Shown here in pieces: positions 52,128-60,277 of a DNA stretch of 64,000 bases. The notes below the pieces were generated by a model that saw nothing but the letters and a program-made list of their open reading frames with translations, was not told where the DNA came from and ran no database searches. Location of the stretch: NCBI GenBank assembly GCA_947476185.1, contig CANJPX010000001.1, forward strand, positions 171,566-235,565, given 5' to 3'. Position 1 is the first letter of the stretch. The number at the start of each line of letters is the position of its first letter. This DNA comes from Bacteroidota bacterium. GTDB lineage: Bacteria; Bacteroidota; Bacteroidia; 2-12-FULL-35-15. The position numbers and the translations under genes are program-made.

Positions 52128-53888
52128 TTATTTCTTTGCTTCACCATCTTTTGCAGTTGCAGCAGCCGGAGCATTTTCTTTAATATAAACTTGAGAATAA
52201 TCTCTGTAACGCATAGGGTTTGAAAACAAATTATGTACAGTCGATTTTATCAAACGATAATTTTCATCGTACCATAACATCATTATTGGTGCGTCATTGA
52301 TCATTAGTTGTTCCGCCTTCAGGAAATCAGCATATCCTTCTTCTTGTGTTTTTGCAGATTTTCCAAGATCAAATAATTTATCAAATTCCGGGTTTTTATA
52401 ACGAGAAGTGTTTGGGTAGGAAGGTTGTGAAAGATCAGAAGGTACCGTAGCTCCGTAAAGAATCCATAAGAAGTTTTCTGGGCTAGGGAAATCTGCAATC
52501 CAGGCAGCACGGAAAATTTCTGCGCGTGCATATTTTGAGTCTTCCATTTTTTGTTTTTGTGGTACGACTTCAAAATCTACATTCACGTTCAACACATCCA
52601 TTAATTGTTTTTGTATTTCCAAAACAACATTGGTGTTTTTTGCTCCACCACTGTTTAATTCAATTTTTATTTTTGGGAATCCCTTACCATTTGGGTATCC
52701 TGCATCGGATAATAATTTTTTAGCTTTTACAGCATCAAAATCATAACCTGTGATTTTTGTAATATCGTATCCTTTAAATGAAGGAGGACTAATCCCGTTA
52801 ATTGCAGGACCATAAGCTTCTCCCTTTAATACATCTTCAATAATTTTGTTTCTGTCAATTGCATAACAAAATGCTTGACGAACTTTTATATTGTTAAAAG
52901 GTTCTTTAGAAAGATTGAACTCATAATATTGGCTAGCCATTTCTGGAGAACGCTCCAATAAATATCTTGGCGGTTTATTTTGAAAATCAGCAATTTGACT
53001 TTCAACAAGGTCTTTTATTGATTCTGAAGGAAGTCCAATTACCATATCTAAATTACCATTTTGGAAATTTTCTAATTCTTGTTTTTTAGTCGGCAAGAAA
53101 CTGAACACAATAGAATCAAGAAAAGGAAGTTGGTTGCCTAAAGAGTCTTTTCCATAATAGTTATCGTTTCGTTTTAAAATTGCTTTATCAGTTCCTCCAT
53201 TTTCAACATAAATAAATGCACCTGTCCCAACCTTCATGTTAATACCGTATTTTTCATACGCCTCTTTTGCAATCACACTGGTAGATGGTGAAGCCAAGGC
53301 TGATAAGAAGGATGAACTAGGAGAGGTAAGCGTGATAGTAACTGTATAATCATCTGGAGCTTTGATGCCTTCTAGGGTTCCGTTTGGTTTCCCTTTGCTT
53401 GCAGCGAAGAATTTATTTGCTCCAACAACACGGTCTTTAAAGGTAGCGGCAAAATTTGAATTGTCTTTGCTATCAACACATAACAGTCCGAATGAGTAAA
53501 TAAAGTCAGACGATTTCACTTCTCTTCCTTTACCATCAGGGAAACATTCGTTATCTTGAAACAATACACCTTTTTTAAGATGGAAAGTGTAGGTAGTTCC
53601 GGCTGCATCAACCTCCCATTTTTCAGCTATACTAGGAATTATTGACAGATCTTTTGCATCGAATTTCACCAATCCTTCATATATTTGGTTAGCAATGTGA
53701 GCAGATCCGATATCGGTAATGCCTGCAGGATATAATGTTAGAAATTGTTCAGTTTCATTTATTCGGAGCGTTCCGCCATAAACTTTGTCGCCTTTCGCAA
53801 CTCTGTTTGACCCGCCTTCGCTTGTAGAAGTTGAGCAAGAGCTAAAAAGAACTGCTACAGAGAGGATAAAGAAGAAGGATTTTTTCAT
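52128..53888 (-). CDS. ABC-type peptide-binding lipoprotein (SBP family 5)
   Basis: I start the gene at 53888 (MKKSFFFILSVAVLFSSCST), which gives a clear lipoprotein signal with Cys at residue 18; an upstream in-frame ATG at 53972 would bury it. The mature protein, about 565 residues, has the SBP_bac_5 pattern: GGTLRINETEQFLTLYPAG, YEGLVKFD, TFHLKKGVLFQDNECFPDG, VRQAFCYAIDRNKI and a C-terminal PIMMLWYDENYRLI. Relatives bind oligopeptides for import. No permease or ATPase gene is nearby. Confidence 0.9.
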   Translation of the reverse strand: MKKSFFFILSVAVLFSSCSTSTSEGGSNRVAKGDKVYGGTLRINETEQFLTLYPAGITDIGSAHIANQIYEGLVKFDAKDLSIIPSIAEKWEVDAAGTTYTFHLKKGVLFQDNECFPDGKGREVKSSDFIYSFGLLCVDSKDNSNFAATFKDRVVGANKFFAASKGKPNGTLEGIKAPDDYTVTITLTSPSSSFLSALASPSTSVIAKEAYEKYGINMKVGTGAFIYVENGGTDKAILKRNDNYYGKDSLGNQLPFLDSIVFSFLPTKKQELENFQNGNLDMVIGLPSESIKDLVESQIADFQNKPPRYLLERSPEMASQYYEFNLSKEPFNNIKVRQAFCYAIDRNKIIEDVLKGEAYGPAINGISPPSFKGYDITKITGYDFDAVKAKKLLSDAGYPNGKGFPKIKIELNSGGAKNTNVVLEIQKQLMDVLNVNVDFEVVPQKQKMEDSKYARAEIFRAAWIADFPSPENFLWILYGATVPSDLSQPSYPNTSRYKNPEFDKLFDLGKSAKTQEEGYADFLKAEQLMINDAPIMMLWYDENYRLIKSTVHNLFSNPMRYRDYSQVYIKENAPAAATAKDGEAKK

Positions 53889-54188
53889 AAGAATTATAGG
53901 TATTGTTGATAAAAAACAAGTGTTGTTACTCAAATTAAATACAAGATTAGTGCATCTTTCACAAACATGCAAGTAAATAAAGAAAAAAACGTGAATTTAA
54001 ACCTTTCGAGGAATTTTTTGATTTTGTTTACGAGGGATGTTCTTTGTGTGACAAAATTGTTTAAATTTGCGATGAATAATAAAAATTATGATTTTTTATT
54101 TTGAAATTATTAAATAAGATTATAATATTGCATTCGAAAATTAAGAACAGTTAATTGATAGTTCTTGTTTTTAACTTTAACCAATACA
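53889..54188 (+). promoter_or_regulatory. Divergent spacer with -7 box TAAATTTG (54062-54069)
   Basis: This 300-base AT-rich spacer separates the minus-strand binding-protein gene from the plus-strand secreted-protein gene. TAAATTTG at 54062-54069 is an exact TAnnTTTG match. If used, the plus-strand leader would be about 110 bases, long for this window. No gene is seen. Confidence 0.4.
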
Positions 54189-54992
54189 ATGAAAAAAATA
54201 CTATTTGTCGTTTTTAGTTTGTTCGTTTCATCTTCAGTTTTTGCTGTAGGAGTAATAGTGTTGGAAGGAAACTATCAAGGAAAAAATTTATATATTCAAA
54301 ATCCATTTGCAGGTTCAGGTGTTGGTTTCTGTGTTACAGAGGTTCGTGTTAACGGGAATGTTACTACAGATGAGATTGCATCAAGTGCATTTGAGATCGA
54401 TTTCAGAAATTTACAGTTAAAGATAGGTGATAAAGTAGAGGTAAAGATCACTCACAAAGACGATTGTAAACCAAAAGTATTAAATCCTGAAGTATTAAAG
54501 CCAAAAAGCACCTTCGAAATTGTTTCTATGGCTGTAGGTACAGATCTTGCTTTCAAGTGGTCAACAAAAGGTGAAACAGGTAAACTTACTTATACTATTG
54601 AGCAGTTTCGTTGGAACAAGTGGGTAAAAGTTGGTGAAGTTGAAGGAACTGGTACACCTGATGTAAATAACTATTCATTCTTGGTTGCACCTCATTCAGG
54701 TAAAAACCAATACCGTGTAAAACAAGTAGATTACACAGGTCAACCAAAACTATCTAAAACAGTTGATTACAATTCAACTTCTCCCGAAATTACATTTAGT
54801 CCGGCAAAAGTTTCTAAAGAGATCGGCTTTTTTGCAGGTAGTACCCCGACAGAAACAATGTTTGAGATATATGATCAATTTGGAAATATTGTAAAACGTG
54901 GATTTGCTTCAACTGTTGATGCATCCAATTTGCAAAAGGGAGCGTATTATCTGAACTACGACAATAAAATGGGAGAATTTATTAAAAAATAA
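54189..54992 (+). CDS. Secreted protein with T9SS-like C-terminus, 267 aa
   Basis: The start is ATG 54189, giving signal peptide MKKILFVVFSLFVSSSVFA; the frame from TTG 54165 only adds an unlikely prefix. The middle is predicted beta-rich, with a fibronectin-like stretch (about 105-195, IEQFRWNKWVKVGEVEGTG ... QYRVKQVDYTG). The last 65 residues (ITFSPAKVSKEIGFF ... MFEIYDQFGNIVKRG ... LQKGAYYLNY) look like a type A T9SS sorting domain. Outer-surface export is therefore likely; function unknown. It has its own terminator. Confidence 0.82.
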   Translation: MKKILFVVFSLFVSSSVFAVGVIVLEGNYQGKNLYIQNPFAGSGVGFCVTEVRVNGNVTTDEIASSAFEIDFRNLQLKIGDKVEVKITHKDDCKPKVLNPEVLKPKSTFEIVSMAVGTDLAFKWSTKGETGKLTYTIEQFRWNKWVKVGEVEGTGTPDVNNYSFLVAPHSGKNQYRVKQVDYTGQPKLSKTVDYNSTSPEITFSPAKVSKEIGFFAGSTPTETMFEIYDQFGNIVKRGFASTVDASNLQKGAYYLNYDNKMGEFIKK

Positions 54993-55017
54993 TTCGTTTC
55001 ATTCAAAAGAAATTCAA

Positions 55018-55050
55018 ATAATCCCGGTTTTTATCGGGATTATTTTTTTT
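55018..55050 (+). terminator. Terminator after the secreted protein gene
   Basis: ATAATCCCG (55018-55026) pairs with CGGGATTAT (55035-55043), followed by a T run. Confidence 0.9.
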
Positions 55051-55070
55051 GTACTAAACAATCTTTATCC

Positions 55071-55478
55071 ATGTTAAAAATAGAGCATTTAGGCATAGCC
55101 GTCAAAAATATAGAGCAATCCAACGAACTATTCACTAAGTTGTTTGGAAAGGCTCCTTATAAGCTAGAAAAGGTTGAAAGCGAGAACGTTTCTACTTCCT
55201 TTTTTATGATTGGTGAAAACAAGATAGAACTGCTGGAAGCAACAAGTCCTGATAGCCCGATAGCTAAATTTATTGAGAAAAAAGGGGAAGGCATTCATCA
55301 TATAGCATTTGAAGTGGAAGATATTTACTCAGAAATGAAGCGACTGCAAAATGAGGGTTTTACCTTGTTGTCGGAACAGCCGAAAAGAGGAGCCGACAAT
55401 AAACTTATTTGCTTTTTACACCCCAAAGGCACGAATGGCACATTGATTGAGCTTTGTCAGGATGCAAGTAAAGGCTAG
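55071..55478 (+). CDS. mce: Methylmalonyl-CoA epimerase
   Basis: This 135-residue VOC-fold enzyme interconverts the two epimers of methylmalonyl-CoA, between propionyl-CoA carboxylase and the B12-dependent mutase. Metal ligands are apparent in IEHLGIAVKN (His6), GIHHIAFEVED (His82 or 83) and NGTLIELCQ (Glu); LLEATSPDSPIAKFIEKKGE is the family substrate-binding block. Length is normal. It is the last chromosomal gene before the integration site. Confidence 0.93.
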   Translation: MLKIEHLGIAVKNIEQSNELFTKLFGKAPYKLEKVESENVSTSFFMIGENKIELLEATSPDSPIAKFIEKKGEGIHHIAFEVEDIYSEMKRLQNEGFTLLSEQPKRGADNKLICFLHPKGTNGTLIELCQDASKG

Positions 55479-55485
55479 GATAATG

Positions 55486-55517
55486 AAAAAAGCACTGTGA
55501 TATACAGTGCTTTTTTT
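55486..55517 (+). terminator. Terminator after mce
   Basis: An A-run plus GCACTGT pairs with ACAGTGC plus a T-run (13 bp), with loop GATAT. It ends only four bases before the tRNA remnant. Confidence 0.92.
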
Positions 55518-55520
55518 GGG

Positions 55521-55562
55521 TGGGCCCACTTGGAATCGAACCAAGCACCCACAGATTATGAG
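55521..55562 (-). other. tRNA(CAU) 3'-half remnant: attachment site (att) of the mobile element
   Basis: On the minus strand this reads anticodon loop CTCATAA, half-stem TCTGT, variable loop GGGTG, a complete T arm CTTGG-TTCGATT-CCAAG, acceptor strand TGGGCCC and discriminator A: all of a tRNA-Met/Ile2 (CAU) from position 32 to 73, with no encoded CCA. The bases before the loop (CTGAA) cannot pair with TCTGT and no 5' half exists, so the gene is cut at the anticodon loop. This is a typical scar of tyrosine-recombinase integration, and a tyrosine integrase gene lies 1.5 kb away. Confidence 0.85.
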
Positions 55563-55699
55563 TTCAGAGCGGCTTTTTGACATCCTTTTATTTACAGGTA
55601 TTTCAGAGGTTTTTACTGATTTTAGGGTGCCTTTTTAGAGTGGACTGGTTTATTTCATTCCTTTATTATCACTAACTGGTTGGATGGTATACTTTACCA

Positions 55700-56851
55700 C
55701 TATTTCTCGCTTTTAATTATAATTTGTAAATATTTAAATTCTTCTACATCCAAAATGTCCAAATCATTCTTAGTTGCTAATTTAACTTTGTTCCGGCATT
55801 TCATAAGTCTTTCAATCATTGGCTGAATATATGAATTGCTATGACTCACAAATTCGTATAAATCTGATTTTGAAGATGGTAATTTATATCCTTTATTGGA
55901 ACTTGAAACTAAAACTCCGTTGTCCCTAAGCTTAGCAATAATTTTACTTCTAAAATAATGCATACTAATTGGCGAATTTCTTACTTTTTCTATCTGATTA
56001 ATAAGCTCAAACGTTGGAATATAATTTTCAGGATTTATATTTTTAAAATGAAAAATTAGATAATTTAAGCAAGTTCGTTGGTCAATTTCAAACTGGATAG
56101 CAGTGTTTTTTGCCTGATCTATGAACTGTTGTGCAAGATTTAATCCGAGACTTGAGATTGTAGGGTCGTAGTTTGCAAAATCCTTTTCGGGATTGAAAGC
56201 AAAAGGTTTATAGTCCGGTGGCCAAAAGCGAATTTCTGTTATTTTACTCTTCAGACAAGATAGAAACGCCCCACGTCTTTCGCTTAATTTCTTTGTTTCG
56301 TAGCACCGAGCAAGTGTGCCGGTTACAAAATCAGCGAGCTGCACAACCAAATTAGATTTACTATTAGAGAAGCGAAATTCTGACTGGCTAAATAGGTCTG
56401 GAATGTGTCGCTTGTTAATATATTTTATAAATCCTTCCTTAAAAACATTGCCACCGTGTTCATCAGCAACAACCAACAAATCAGGAAAAACACTGAATAA
56501 CTCCCGATCAACAAGAGAATGCAAAAACTTATAGAAAGGTTCCTTGTAATTAAATCCTTGACCTTTCAATTCTCTTTTGTCAATGACTACAGAAAAAATA
56601 TGGTAATCTACTTCATTCAATTGATTTAAAATAGCTAACCTTCTTGTATCATTATCTGCAACTTTAGATGATTTCATTTCGCCGGTCTGAAAATTAGCTT
56701 TGCGAATTACCTCTATTTTATTTTCATTTTTTTCAAGCCCTTCCTTGTCTATAAGTATTGCGGTCACAATAAAATGAGTACTGACTCCTTCCGAGTCAAA
56801 TTCGAGTCCATTATTGCCAAACTCATCAATAAAAGCTATCTGATTATTCAT
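55700..56851 (-). CDS. DUF3800 protein with C-terminal winged-helix-like region, 383 aa
   Basis: I start at 56851 (MNNQIAFIDEFGNNG), because the DUF3800 fold begins with this strand; an extension to 56890 adds 13 residues. DUF3800 has an RNase-H-like core with conserved acids: Asp9-Glu10 at the start, VVADEHGG in the middle and VQLADFVTGTLARCYE (about residue 185-200), suggesting a metal-dependent nuclease. The last 180 residues look like a separate helical or winged-helix part (YFRSKIIAKLRDNGVLVSSS). Members are often found in mobile elements and near defence genes; activity is unproven. It lies between att and integrase, a usual cargo position. Confidence 0.78.
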   Translation of the reverse strand: MNNQIAFIDEFGNNGLEFDSEGVSTHFIVTAILIDKEGLEKNENKIEVIRKANFQTGEMKSSKVADNDTRRLAILNQLNEVDYHIFSVVIDKRELKGQGFNYKEPFYKFLHSLVDRELFSVFPDLLVVADEHGGNVFKEGFIKYINKRHIPDLFSQSEFRFSNSKSNLVVQLADFVTGTLARCYETKKLSERRGAFLSCLKSKITEIRFWPPDYKPFAFNPEKDFANYDPTISSLGLNLAQQFIDQAKNTAIQFEIDQRTCLNYLIFHFKNINPENYIPTFELINQIEKVRNSPISMHYFRSKIIAKLRDNGVLVSSSNKGYKLPSSKSDLYEFVSHSNSYIQPMIERLMKCRNKVKLATKNDLDILDVEEFKYLQIIIKSEK

Positions 56852-57022
56852 CTTTTTGGTAGTAAAATATATATGCCCGGCTAACCACACTTTGCGTTTT
56901 TTAAAACAACAGACAATGCTACCGGCAAAACTTCACTAAATGTAATAAAGGGAATGGCAAACGCAAAAAATATTGCATTAATTGCTTAGAAGAAGCTTCC
57001 GGTAATTTTTAGACTTGTATTT

Positions 57023-58729
57023 TTAAAGACTCAAAAGGTTAATTCCCTTGAAAACTCGCGGGTTTTCTGCTGCTGTTGGAAGCATGACATCATCATCAAA
57101 ATAATGATTGTTGGTTGTTGTAAAATCACCATGCACCCGTCTCGATGCAATTTCCGGGCTTGTATTTCTTCCCTCGTGACTTATTTGAGTTTTTCTGAGG
57201 TCTTTAAACTGTAAATTCTTGATAGGATTTATTTCCAACATATAATAATGAAAACCCTTACTAATATTGGATTTGATAGTATTGCGATTGTGACGGTGAT
57301 CCGGTGCAAGAATATAATTATCAGTATTTCTCTGTTCATATCCTAATCTCATTAATAGTTCTTCTATATCATTATTCACACGGACATAAATGAATTTTTT
57401 AATATCCTCCTTAAACTGTTTTTTCATGTTATTGATTTTAATGTCTTCAACTTTTATAACAGCATTTAATATGGAACCAGGAGAATACGCTTCCGATAAA
57501 TCAATATCCGACCATTTTAATTCTACAATATTTTCGCTTCGGTAGCCCAATGCAATTGCGAGTTGTATCCCATCCAAAAGATATGACTGAAAATATTTAA
57601 ATGTTTTATTAATATATTTTTTTTGAGATTTAGAAAAATAGGTCTTCTTTTCTTTCAGTTCAGTTCCATTTCTTAGCATCTCGAATAACTTTGACAATTC
57701 TGCTGGTGTTACTGTTTTTATCTTATTCTTTATTGCTTGGTTTACGTTTTTTATTTTAATTGTTTTGAACGGATTTTTAATATTCATGCCTCTTTCTTCA
57801 TCAGCAAACTTATAAATGGAGCGAAATAGCTTAACATAATTATTTTTTGTTGTGGTTGAAATGGTTTCGCCTTTCTTTTTTCCTTCCCGCTTGTCTATTG
57901 CTAATTCAACCTTTCTTACCCATGTGTACCCATCCGGCAAGCGTTCAGTTAATTGGTCAATTTTTATTTTGTTAGGATCAGCTCCATTATCAATAAAGAC
58001 CTGCAGCATCAAATCAAACATTTTGCGTTGAGCATTTAAGAACACCTCTTTATTCCCCTTGATTTTAAGCAAATGCTCCAGATAGTCCTCAATTAAATTT
58101 GGCAGGATGTTAATATCATGAGCAGCATCCGGCTCAACAAGCGTGAGTGACTTCGGCTTTTCTCCTACTAAAAAAGTTACCCTCCGAAGTTCACGTGCAA
58201 GTGCCTTTGCCTCTTGTTCGTCTCGTATATTGTTAAACTCTTTTTGAAAGGAAGTCCTTATAGCTTTTGTTTTTATCAATAATTTGTAAGTCTCATAATC
58301 CGCTGAATGTCTGCATCCATATGGTTTCTTCCTCCGTTTGCAATCTGAGTGATTACACCAGATAATTAGACCCGGCACCGCTTCTTTTTTACCCAATTTT
58401 AACGGTAAAAGCATTTCTTGCTTTTTGAATATAGGATTAAGGACTTGTTTTGCTGATTGAGGAGAAGTTGGTGCTGCAGGAGTTGGTGCATGTCTCCTCT
58501 CTTCCATTGCCTGCAATCTTTCAATTCGTTCAGCATGATCTACTGGATTTTGAACTTTTATTTCCCTTATCTGCTTCTGGACAAGAGCTTCCAAAAATTC
58601 TTCTTTGAAGCACCGGTAAGGATTTTGGAAATACTCTACACCCTCATCCTTTAAAAAATTTTTGAGTGTCCGATTGTCCTTAATGTACGTCAGGTAATTT
58701 TTCTTTATGTCTTCAAAAGTAATCTCCAT
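57023..58729 (-). CDS. Tyrosine recombinase (integrase), 568 aa
   Basis: The C-terminal catalytic domain has the tyrosine-recombinase residues: Arg in LAIALGYRSENIVELKW, Lys-x-x-Arg in FKDLRKTQISH (Arg512; the usual His is Lys509), His533 in RRVHGDF and the nucleophile Tyr543 in NNHYFDDD. The N-terminal half carries a Cys/His cluster CNHSDCKRRKKPYGCRH (about 139-155) that could bind zinc, then a helical core-binding domain. It is longer than the roughly 400-residue integrases usual in Bacteroidota. It probably catalyses integration at the tRNA(CAU) site 1.5 kb away. Confidence 0.88.
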   Translation of the reverse strand: MEITFEDIKKNYLTYIKDNRTLKNFLKDEGVEYFQNPYRCFKEEFLEALVQKQIREIKVQNPVDHAERIERLQAMEERRHAPTPAAPTSPQSAKQVLNPIFKKQEMLLPLKLGKKEAVPGLIIWCNHSDCKRRKKPYGCRHSADYETYKLLIKTKAIRTSFQKEFNNIRDEQEAKALARELRRVTFLVGEKPKSLTLVEPDAAHDINILPNLIEDYLEHLLKIKGNKEVFLNAQRKMFDLMLQVFIDNGADPNKIKIDQLTERLPDGYTWVRKVELAIDKREGKKKGETISTTTKNNYVKLFRSIYKFADEERGMNIKNPFKTIKIKNVNQAIKNKIKTVTPAELSKLFEMLRNGTELKEKKTYFSKSQKKYINKTFKYFQSYLLDGIQLAIALGYRSENIVELKWSDIDLSEAYSPGSILNAVIKVEDIKINNMKKQFKEDIKKFIYVRVNNDIEELLMRLGYEQRNTDNYILAPDHRHNRNTIKSNISKGFHYYMLEINPIKNLQFKDLRKTQISHEGRNTSPEIASRRVHGDFTTTNNHYFDDDVMLPTAAENPRVFKGINLLSL

Positions 58730-58857
58730 TATTTATTGATGCTATTGCTGTATGCCATTAAATATTACGCGCCGGGGAATGTTTTCTTTCACATCATAAA
58801 GGGTAAAATCCTTCAACTGCCACAGTATATTTCACAATTCTCTTTTGTATTCGTTTT

Positions 58858-59241
58858 TTAAAAAGGCAGGTCTTCATCAGGCTGAATTTCCTGTTGTGGA
58901 TGGTGATCAGGATCTATTATTCCGTTCCTCTCATCCTCTAATCGTGCCTCTGCTTCTTGCTCCATTTCATTTCTGAACTCTTCACTCTGATAATATAAAT
59001 CAAGGGACGCATTTAATATGCGATCATCGAATGTTTTTATTTCCATGCGAGTTAGATGCTGTTCAATTAGATTTACATACTTGCCAAGTTGATCAATTTG
59101 CTTACCATTTGTTATATGACTTTCAAAAAGTTCAATTGCCTTCTTCTTAATATATTCAACCATGTATTTTTCTACTAACACTTTTCTTGTGAGTGCTTCC
59201 GGTGCTAATTCTTCTATGCTTGCTGCTGCCATTTGTGCCAT
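58858..59241 (-). CDS. Small element protein with SSB-like acidic C-terminal tail, 127 aa
   Basis: The reading frame extends to 59319, but that prefix is encoded by the repeat region; I prefer the ATG at 59241 (MAQMAAASIEELAPEALTR). The protein is helical and highly charged, with no recognised domain. Its end, QPDEDLPF, copies the acidic Pro-Phe tip by which bacterial SSB binds its many partners (tip form DDDIPF). With the primase upstream and another PF-tailed protein in the same element, a role in loading or recruiting replication proteins is plausible but inferred. Confidence 0.7.
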   Translation of the reverse strand: MAQMAAASIEELAPEALTRKVLVEKYMVEYIKKKAIELFESHITNGKQIDQLGKYVNLIEQHLTRMEIKTFDDRILNASLDLYYQSEEFRNEMEQEAEARLEDERNGIIDPDHHPQQEIQPDEDLPF

Positions 59242-59279
59242 TTTATCATTTATTTTTTTTCGTTTTGCAACCTGAAAAA

Positions 59280-59308
59280 CTGAATTTCTGAATATCGAAA
59301 ACAAACAT
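59280..59308 (+). repeat. Repeat site A: 13-mer CTGAATTTCTGAA plus left arm of 22-bp inverted repeat
   Basis: CTGAATTTCTGAA (59280-59292) overlaps a 22-base arm (59287-59308, starting TCTGAATATCG and ending AAACAAACAT) whose exact reverse complement is at 60206-60227. The site lies between the primase stop codon and the SSB-tail gene start. Confidence 0.9.
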
Positions 59309-59311
59309 TTT

Positions 59312-60196
59312 TTAAACATTGTTTGCTGTTTGGATTTTACTCAAATATGGTAACCTATTGTGACTATCTGCATGGTTTGTGTATACATGAGCAACAATAT
59401 CTTTTATTTCTTTTTCAAGAAAATCTTCTTGTATATAGGATAGGCAACCGGTTAAAGTTTCACTTTCCGGCACTCCTTTTAAATTACAATACCTTGCAAG
59501 TTTTACTAAATAAGCATGACGCCCATTTTCAGAGAAAGAATTATTTTTATTAATCTGCTCCTTGCACCAATCAAATGCATTAGCAGATGCTGTTGCATTT
59601 GATATAAGATTTTTTTGTTTTTTTATTATGTGATAACTTTTCTCTGCCGGTAATAAATGATACGGTTTAGCAATGTGATTAAAAAAATGAGTGGAGTCAT
59701 CATTGAAAGAAACATATCTTGGCTGAGATAAAGTTTTGTGACAATCATCTCCCATTGGTAATCCCATATCAGTAAAGGATTGAATTAACCTCTGATAATG
59801 CTTTAAATATTTATCTGGATAAAGAAAAGGAACTATGCAGTATATTCTATTTCCCCGGCATGATAATCCGGCATAGGCAATAGAGTCTATTTTTTTTAAT
59901 TCCTTGAGAAGTTCAATTGCATCATAATCTTCAGCACTATCAAGGTCAACACATCCAAGTCCTGAGATCTGAATAAGACCCTTTTCACTTCTTGGGTTAA
60001 AAGTACCGGCAACTGTAAAGCATGGTAAAGCATTTTTTAATTCTTTTTGCTTAACAATATCTACACATTGCCGTATTTCTAATATTTTATCCTTGTGTGT
60101 GTCACTTCTTAGTATATCCAGAAGGTTTAGTTCAACACCTTTTTTTGTATCCAATATGCCTGGATAGAAGCTTACTTGTTTGTTTAATACACTCAT
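59312..60196 (-). CDS. BT4734-like primase (archaeo-eukaryotic type), 294 aa
   Basis: The protein matches the BT4734-like N-terminal domain found in Bacteroidota mobile elements (VSFYPGILDTKKGVEL, FTVAGTFNPRSEKGLIQ). Its catalytic centre GCVDLDSAEDYD supplies the Asp84-x-Asp86 metal pair of archaeo-eukaryotic primases, followed by YAGLSCRGNRIYCIVPF and a helical C-terminal part from about residue 200 (FDWCKEQI, GRHAYLVKLARYCN). It would prime DNA replication for the element. It is followed closely by the SSB-tail gene and preceded by the SF3 helicase gene, and the 22-bp inverted repeat flanks it on both sides. Confidence 0.83.
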   Translation of the reverse strand: MSVLNKQVSFYPGILDTKKGVELNLLDILRSDTHKDKILEIRQCVDIVKQKELKNALPCFTVAGTFNPRSEKGLIQISGLGCVDLDSAEDYDAIELLKELKKIDSIAYAGLSCRGNRIYCIVPFLYPDKYLKHYQRLIQSFTDMGLPMGDDCHKTLSQPRYVSFNDDSTHFFNHIAKPYHLLPAEKSYHIIKKQKNLISNATASANAFDWCKEQINKNNSFSENGRHAYLVKLARYCNLKGVPESETLTGCLSYIQEDFLEKEIKDIVAHVYTNHADSHNRLPYLSKIQTANNV

Positions 60197-60205
60197 TGTA
60201 AAATA

Positions 60206-60271
60206 ATGTTTGTTTTCGATATTCAGATTTTCAGAAATTCAGCTCTTGTCAAGAAAAACTGAATTTCTGAA
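60206..60271 (+). repeat. Repeat site B: right arm of 22-bp inverted repeat and two facing 13-mers
   Basis: The inverted arm (60206-60227) is followed by TTCAGAAATTCAG (60230-60242) and its exact inverse CTGAATTTCTGAA (60259-60271), 16 bases apart. Two facing 13-mers plus the arm lie directly upstream of the primase start codon, where an origin or operator would be expected. Confidence 0.9.
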
Positions 60272-60277
60272 CTTTGT

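Noticed and set aside
59287..60227. Phase-variable inversion of the primase gene as the main reading of the 22-bp inverted repeat
   Set aside because: Inversion would separate the primase from its operon, and no invertase gene is next to it; a replication or control site is the simpler reading, though reads should be checked.
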